Below, one piece after another: positions 5,761-7,771 of a stretch of 7,771 bases of DNA. Source of the stretch: Desulfobacterales bacterium (GTDB lineage Bacteria; Desulfobacterota; DSM-4660; Desulfatiglandales; JALVZP01); the NCBI GenBank assembly GCA_027037575.1, contig JALVZP010000222.1:1-7771 (forward strand), written 5' to 3'. The notes beneath the pieces are model-generated. The model was not told where the DNA came from and did not search any database. It worked only from the letters and a program-made list of their open reading frames with translations. How positions within the stretch are numbered: the stretch's first letter is position 1; each line of letters begins with the position of its first letter. A program made the position numbers and the translations under genes.

Positions 5761-6788
5761 AAGGAAGAAAGAGTATAGTAGATCCCCAGCCATTCTTAGA
5801 TGACCTAAATGAGGGAGGCCTCAGACCAAAGACACTTGATGAATATATAGGGCAGAAGGAATTAAAAAAAAATTTGAGAGTTTTTATAGAAGCAGCAAAG
5901 AAGAGAAAAGAGGCATTAGATCATGTCCTTTTATATGGAGGTCCTGGGCTTGGAAAGACAACACTTGCATATGTGCTTGCAAATGAACTAAATGTAAATA
6001 TAAAAAGCACATCCGCGCCTGCGATAGAAAGACCAGCTGATCTTGCTGCAATACTAACAAATCTAAAGCCAAAAGAGATATTGTTTATAGATGAGATACA
6101 CAGGCTTAATAGAACAGTAGAAGAGCTGCTTTATCCTGCAATGGAGGACTATAAACTGGATGTAATAATAGGGCAAGGACCTTCTGCAAAGACAATGAAG
6201 ATACCACTTTCTCCTTTTACCCTCATAGGTGCTACAACAAGAATAGGACTCCTTACAGCTCCTTTGAGGGATAGGTTTGGGGTTATATTAAGGCTTGATT
6301 TCTATTCTGTAGAGGATCTGAAAAAGATTATATTCAGATCTGCAAGGATACTTGGAATAAAGATAGAGGAGGATGGTGCATATGAGATAGCAAAGAGATC
6401 AAGGGGAACGCCCAGGGTAGCAAATAGGCTGTTGAAAAGGGTAAGGGATTTTGCACAGATAGAATCAGATGGGGTTATAAACGGAGAGATAGCAAAGAGA
6501 TCCTTAGATAGGCTTGAAGTAGATGAATATGGCCTGGATAAAATGGATAGATTGCTCCTTCTTACTATAATTGAAAAATTTAATGGGGGCCCAGTTGGTC
6601 TCAATACACTTTCTGCTGCCATTGGGGAGGAGAAGGACACTATAGAGGATGTTTATGAACCGTTTCTTATTCAACAGGGCTTTATAAAGAGGACTTCAAA
6701 GGGAAGGATTGCTACTGAAAAGGCGTATGCACATCTAAGGGTCTCAAATAGGCTTAAACAAATACATCTTCAGATTATGGAGGAATAA
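5757..6788 (+). CDS. ruvB: Holliday junction branch migration ATPase RuvB
   Basis: RuvB is the AAA+ hexameric motor that pumps duplex DNA through the RuvA-held junction. The 343-residue protein carries Walker A at 61-69 (GGPGLGKTT) and Walker B at 108-113 (ILFIDE, followed by IHRL). Sensor 1 lies in IGATTR (157-162), the arginine finger in PLRDRFG (about R173) and sensor 2 in GTPRVANR (R220). The C-terminal winged helix includes GGPVGLNTLSAAIGEE, a highly conserved RuvB stretch, and ends near AYAHL. The only small oddity is GG-P rather than the usual GP-P at the beginning of Walker A; the core GxxxxGKT is intact. ATG 5757 overlaps the ruvA stop by four bases with no strong Shine-Dalgarno site, so translation is probably coupled to ruvA. 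One base separates its stop from the hsp20 start. Confidence 0.96.
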   Translation: MKGRKSIVDPQPFLDDLNEGGLRPKTLDEYIGQKELKKNLRVFIEAAKKRKEALDHVLLYGGPGLGKTTLAYVLANELNVNIKSTSAPAIERPADLAAILTNLKPKEILFIDEIHRLNRTVEELLYPAMEDYKLDVIIGQGPSAKTMKIPLSPFTLIGATTRIGLLTAPLRDRFGVILRLDFYSVEDLKKIIFRSARILGIKIEEDGAYEIAKRSRGTPRVANRLLKRVRDFAQIESDGVINGEIAKRSLDRLEVDEYGLDKMDRLLLLTIIEKFNGGPVGLNTLSAAIGEEKDTIEDVYEPFLIQQGFIKRTSKGRIATEKAYAHLRVSNRLKQIHLQIMEE

Positions 6789-6789
6789 T

Positions 6790-7236
6790 ATGGACATTAT
6801 CAAAATACGTTTTGGAACAGGCCTTCAGGATATTCATGAGCATATTCAAAGGCTCATGGATGAGATGCTTAGCATAAGCAGGCCATTTTTAACCACAAAT
6901 ACCTCATCTTGGATACCTGATGCAGATATATATGAAACTGATGAAGGATATGTAATAGTGCTTAATTTAGCAGGAGTAAGAAAAGAAGATATTGAAGTCT
7001 TTTTGTATGAAGATTATCTCTATATAAAGGGAGTAAGATATCAGCCTGTAAAGACGAGTGATGTTATAAGGTATCATCAATTAGAACTCTCATATGGGAG
7101 ATTTGAAAGGGCATTTAGGATTCCCTTATCTGTGGATAGAAATTCAATAGAGGCTATCTGGATGGATGGCCTTTTAATGATAAGGATGAGAAAACAAACT
7201 CCTATTTCCAGAAACATAAGGGTAGAAGTAAGATAA
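6790..7236 (+). CDS. Small heat-shock protein, Hsp20/alpha-crystallin family
   Basis: This 148-residue protein is an ATP-independent holdase chaperone that should assemble into oligomers and bind unfolding proteins. A short helical N-terminal arm (1-40) precedes the alpha-crystallin domain at about 41-135, which begins at WIPDADIYETDEGYVI. The domain includes LAGVRKEDIEV (60-70) and the family signature IEAIWMDGLLMIRM (120-133). A C-terminal I-x-V motif, IRV at 143-145, would dock on a neighbouring subunit; only three residues follow it, so the tail is short. A GGAGG Shine-Dalgarno site at 6779-6783, within the end of ruvB, lies 6 bases before the ATG. It sits directly before lon. A holdase and a quality-control protease side by side fit a joint proteostasis role. 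No heat-shock promoter or CIRCE element is visible just upstream, so it is probably carried on the main operon transcript. Confidence 0.93.
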   Translation: MDIIKIRFGTGLQDIHEHIQRLMDEMLSISRPFLTTNTSSWIPDADIYETDEGYVIVLNLAGVRKEDIEVFLYEDYLYIKGVRYQPVKTSDVIRYHQLELSYGRFERAFRIPLSVDRNSIEAIWMDGLLMIRMRKQTPISRNIRVEVR

Positions 7237-7248
7237 GGGGGAATAATA

Positions 7249-7771
7249 ATGGAGCAAATACAACAACCACAAGATATTATGCAGATCCAGATACCAGAGA
7301 TCCTGCCAATACTTCCTGCAAGGGATACAATCATATTTCCAAAGATGGTTCTTCCTTTAATGGTTAAGGAAGAGAAATATATAAGACTAATAGAAGATTC
7401 CTTAAAGACTCATAAGATGCTTGTAGTTTCAATGGTCAAGGATCCGAATAAGGCATATGAAGGAATTCCAGAAATATATGAAATAGGAACAGCCTGCCAG
7501 ATACTTAGATTCACAAAAGGACCTGATGCAGCGCTTATAATGGTTCAAGGGATTTCTCGTGTAAGAATAGGTTTTATGGTTTCTGTAGATCCATATCCTC
7601 AGGCACGTGTAGAAAGGCTTCCTGAGCAGGATTATAGGGACAAAGAAATAGAAGCACTGATGGCAAATGTAAAGAATGTATATAAGCAGATAGTAGAGAT
7701 AGCTCCCCATCTTCCCCCTGAACTCATGCATATCATAGATACAGTTGATTCCCCTGGAACACTTGCTGATA
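7249..7771 (+). CDS. lon: ATP-dependent protease Lon, N-terminal part (cut by window edge)
   Basis: The open frame runs from ATG 7249 to the last base of the window with no stop: 174 codons plus one base. It covers most of the Lon N-terminal substrate-recognition domain (LAN, PUA-like beta domain), from about residue 19 with the hallmark LPILPARDTIIFPKMVLPL. Later family-type segments are VSMVKDP, IGTACQILRF, VQGISRVRI and the helical part leading to PPELMHIIDTVDSPGTLAD. The AAA+ module and Ser-Lys protease domain, expected in the following 600 or so residues, lie outside. Lon is a cytosolic hexameric protease that degrades misfolded and regulatory proteins. A GGGGG Shine-Dalgarno-like tract at 7237-7241 starts right after the hsp20 stop, 7 bases before the start. 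A glutamine-rich first dozen residues (MEQIQQPQDIMQ) precede the domain. Identity is firm from this domain plus the length of the match; completeness cannot be judged. Confidence 0.93.
   Translation, partial: MEQIQQPQDIMQIQIPEILPILPARDTIIFPKMVLPLMVKEEKYIRLIEDSLKTHKMLVVSMVKDPNKAYEGIPEIYEIGTACQILRFTKGPDAALIMVQGISRVRIGFMVSVDPYPQARVERLPEQDYRDKEIEALMANVKNVYKQIVEIAPHLPPELMHIIDTVDSPGTLAD

Noticed and set aside
6690..6789. Heat-shock promoter or CIRCE repeat in front of hsp20
   Set aside because: No TTAGCACTC-type inverted repeat or recognisable sigma-32-like -35/-10 pair was found in the end of ruvB.

Overview
The window reads as ordinary chromosomal DNA from an AT-rich Gram-negative bacterium. The outer-membrane secretin lipoprotein and the two Kdo/WaaP-type lipopolysaccharide kinases imply an outer membrane. 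Arginine is written mostly as AGA/AGG and isoleucine very often as ATA, which fits a low-GC and possibly thermophilic lineage. I would guess Nitrospirota, Desulfobacterota or a related deep-branching group, but nothing in the sequence fixes the phylum. There are no insertion sequences, phage genes, tRNA or rRNA genes, or CRISPR arrays, and no gene-free stretch over 300 bases. The longest non-coding gap is 78 bases.

The layout has three blocks. (1) Bases 1-1506, plus strand: the last gene of an upstream operon, a lipoprotein secretin of the MshL/PilQ kind (type IV pilus or type II secretion outer-membrane channel). (2) Bases 1457-3272, minus strand: two overlapping genes for Kdo/WaaP-family lipopolysaccharide kinases. 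The first carries an extra kinase N-lobe at its C-terminus. The block runs convergently into the secretin gene and overlaps it by 50 bases. (3) Bases 3351-7771, plus strand: a tight operon rlmE - yebC - ruvC - ruvA - ruvB - hsp20 - lon, with lon cut by the window edge. Blocks 2 and 3 diverge from a 78-base region in which back-to-back promoter candidates can be drawn.

Block 3 groups 23S rRNA 2'-O-methylation (RlmE), a translation-associated factor (YebC), the complete Holliday-junction machine (RuvA and RuvB migrate the junction, RuvC cuts it), a small heat-shock chaperone and the Lon protease. The yebC/ruvC, ruvC/ruvA and ruvA/ruvB junctions are 4-base start/stop overlaps, so these genes are probably translationally coupled. 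The other genes are separated by 1-18 bases, with Shine-Dalgarno sites in front of yebC, hsp20 and lon.

Most of the window is well-known housekeeping. The parts that merit a second look are the kinase pair with its duplicated N-lobe, the 50-base convergent overlap with the secretin, a perfect 11-bp hairpin plus T-rich tract lying antisense inside the first kinase gene, and the overlapping divergent promoter candidates. I do not see a clearly novel system.
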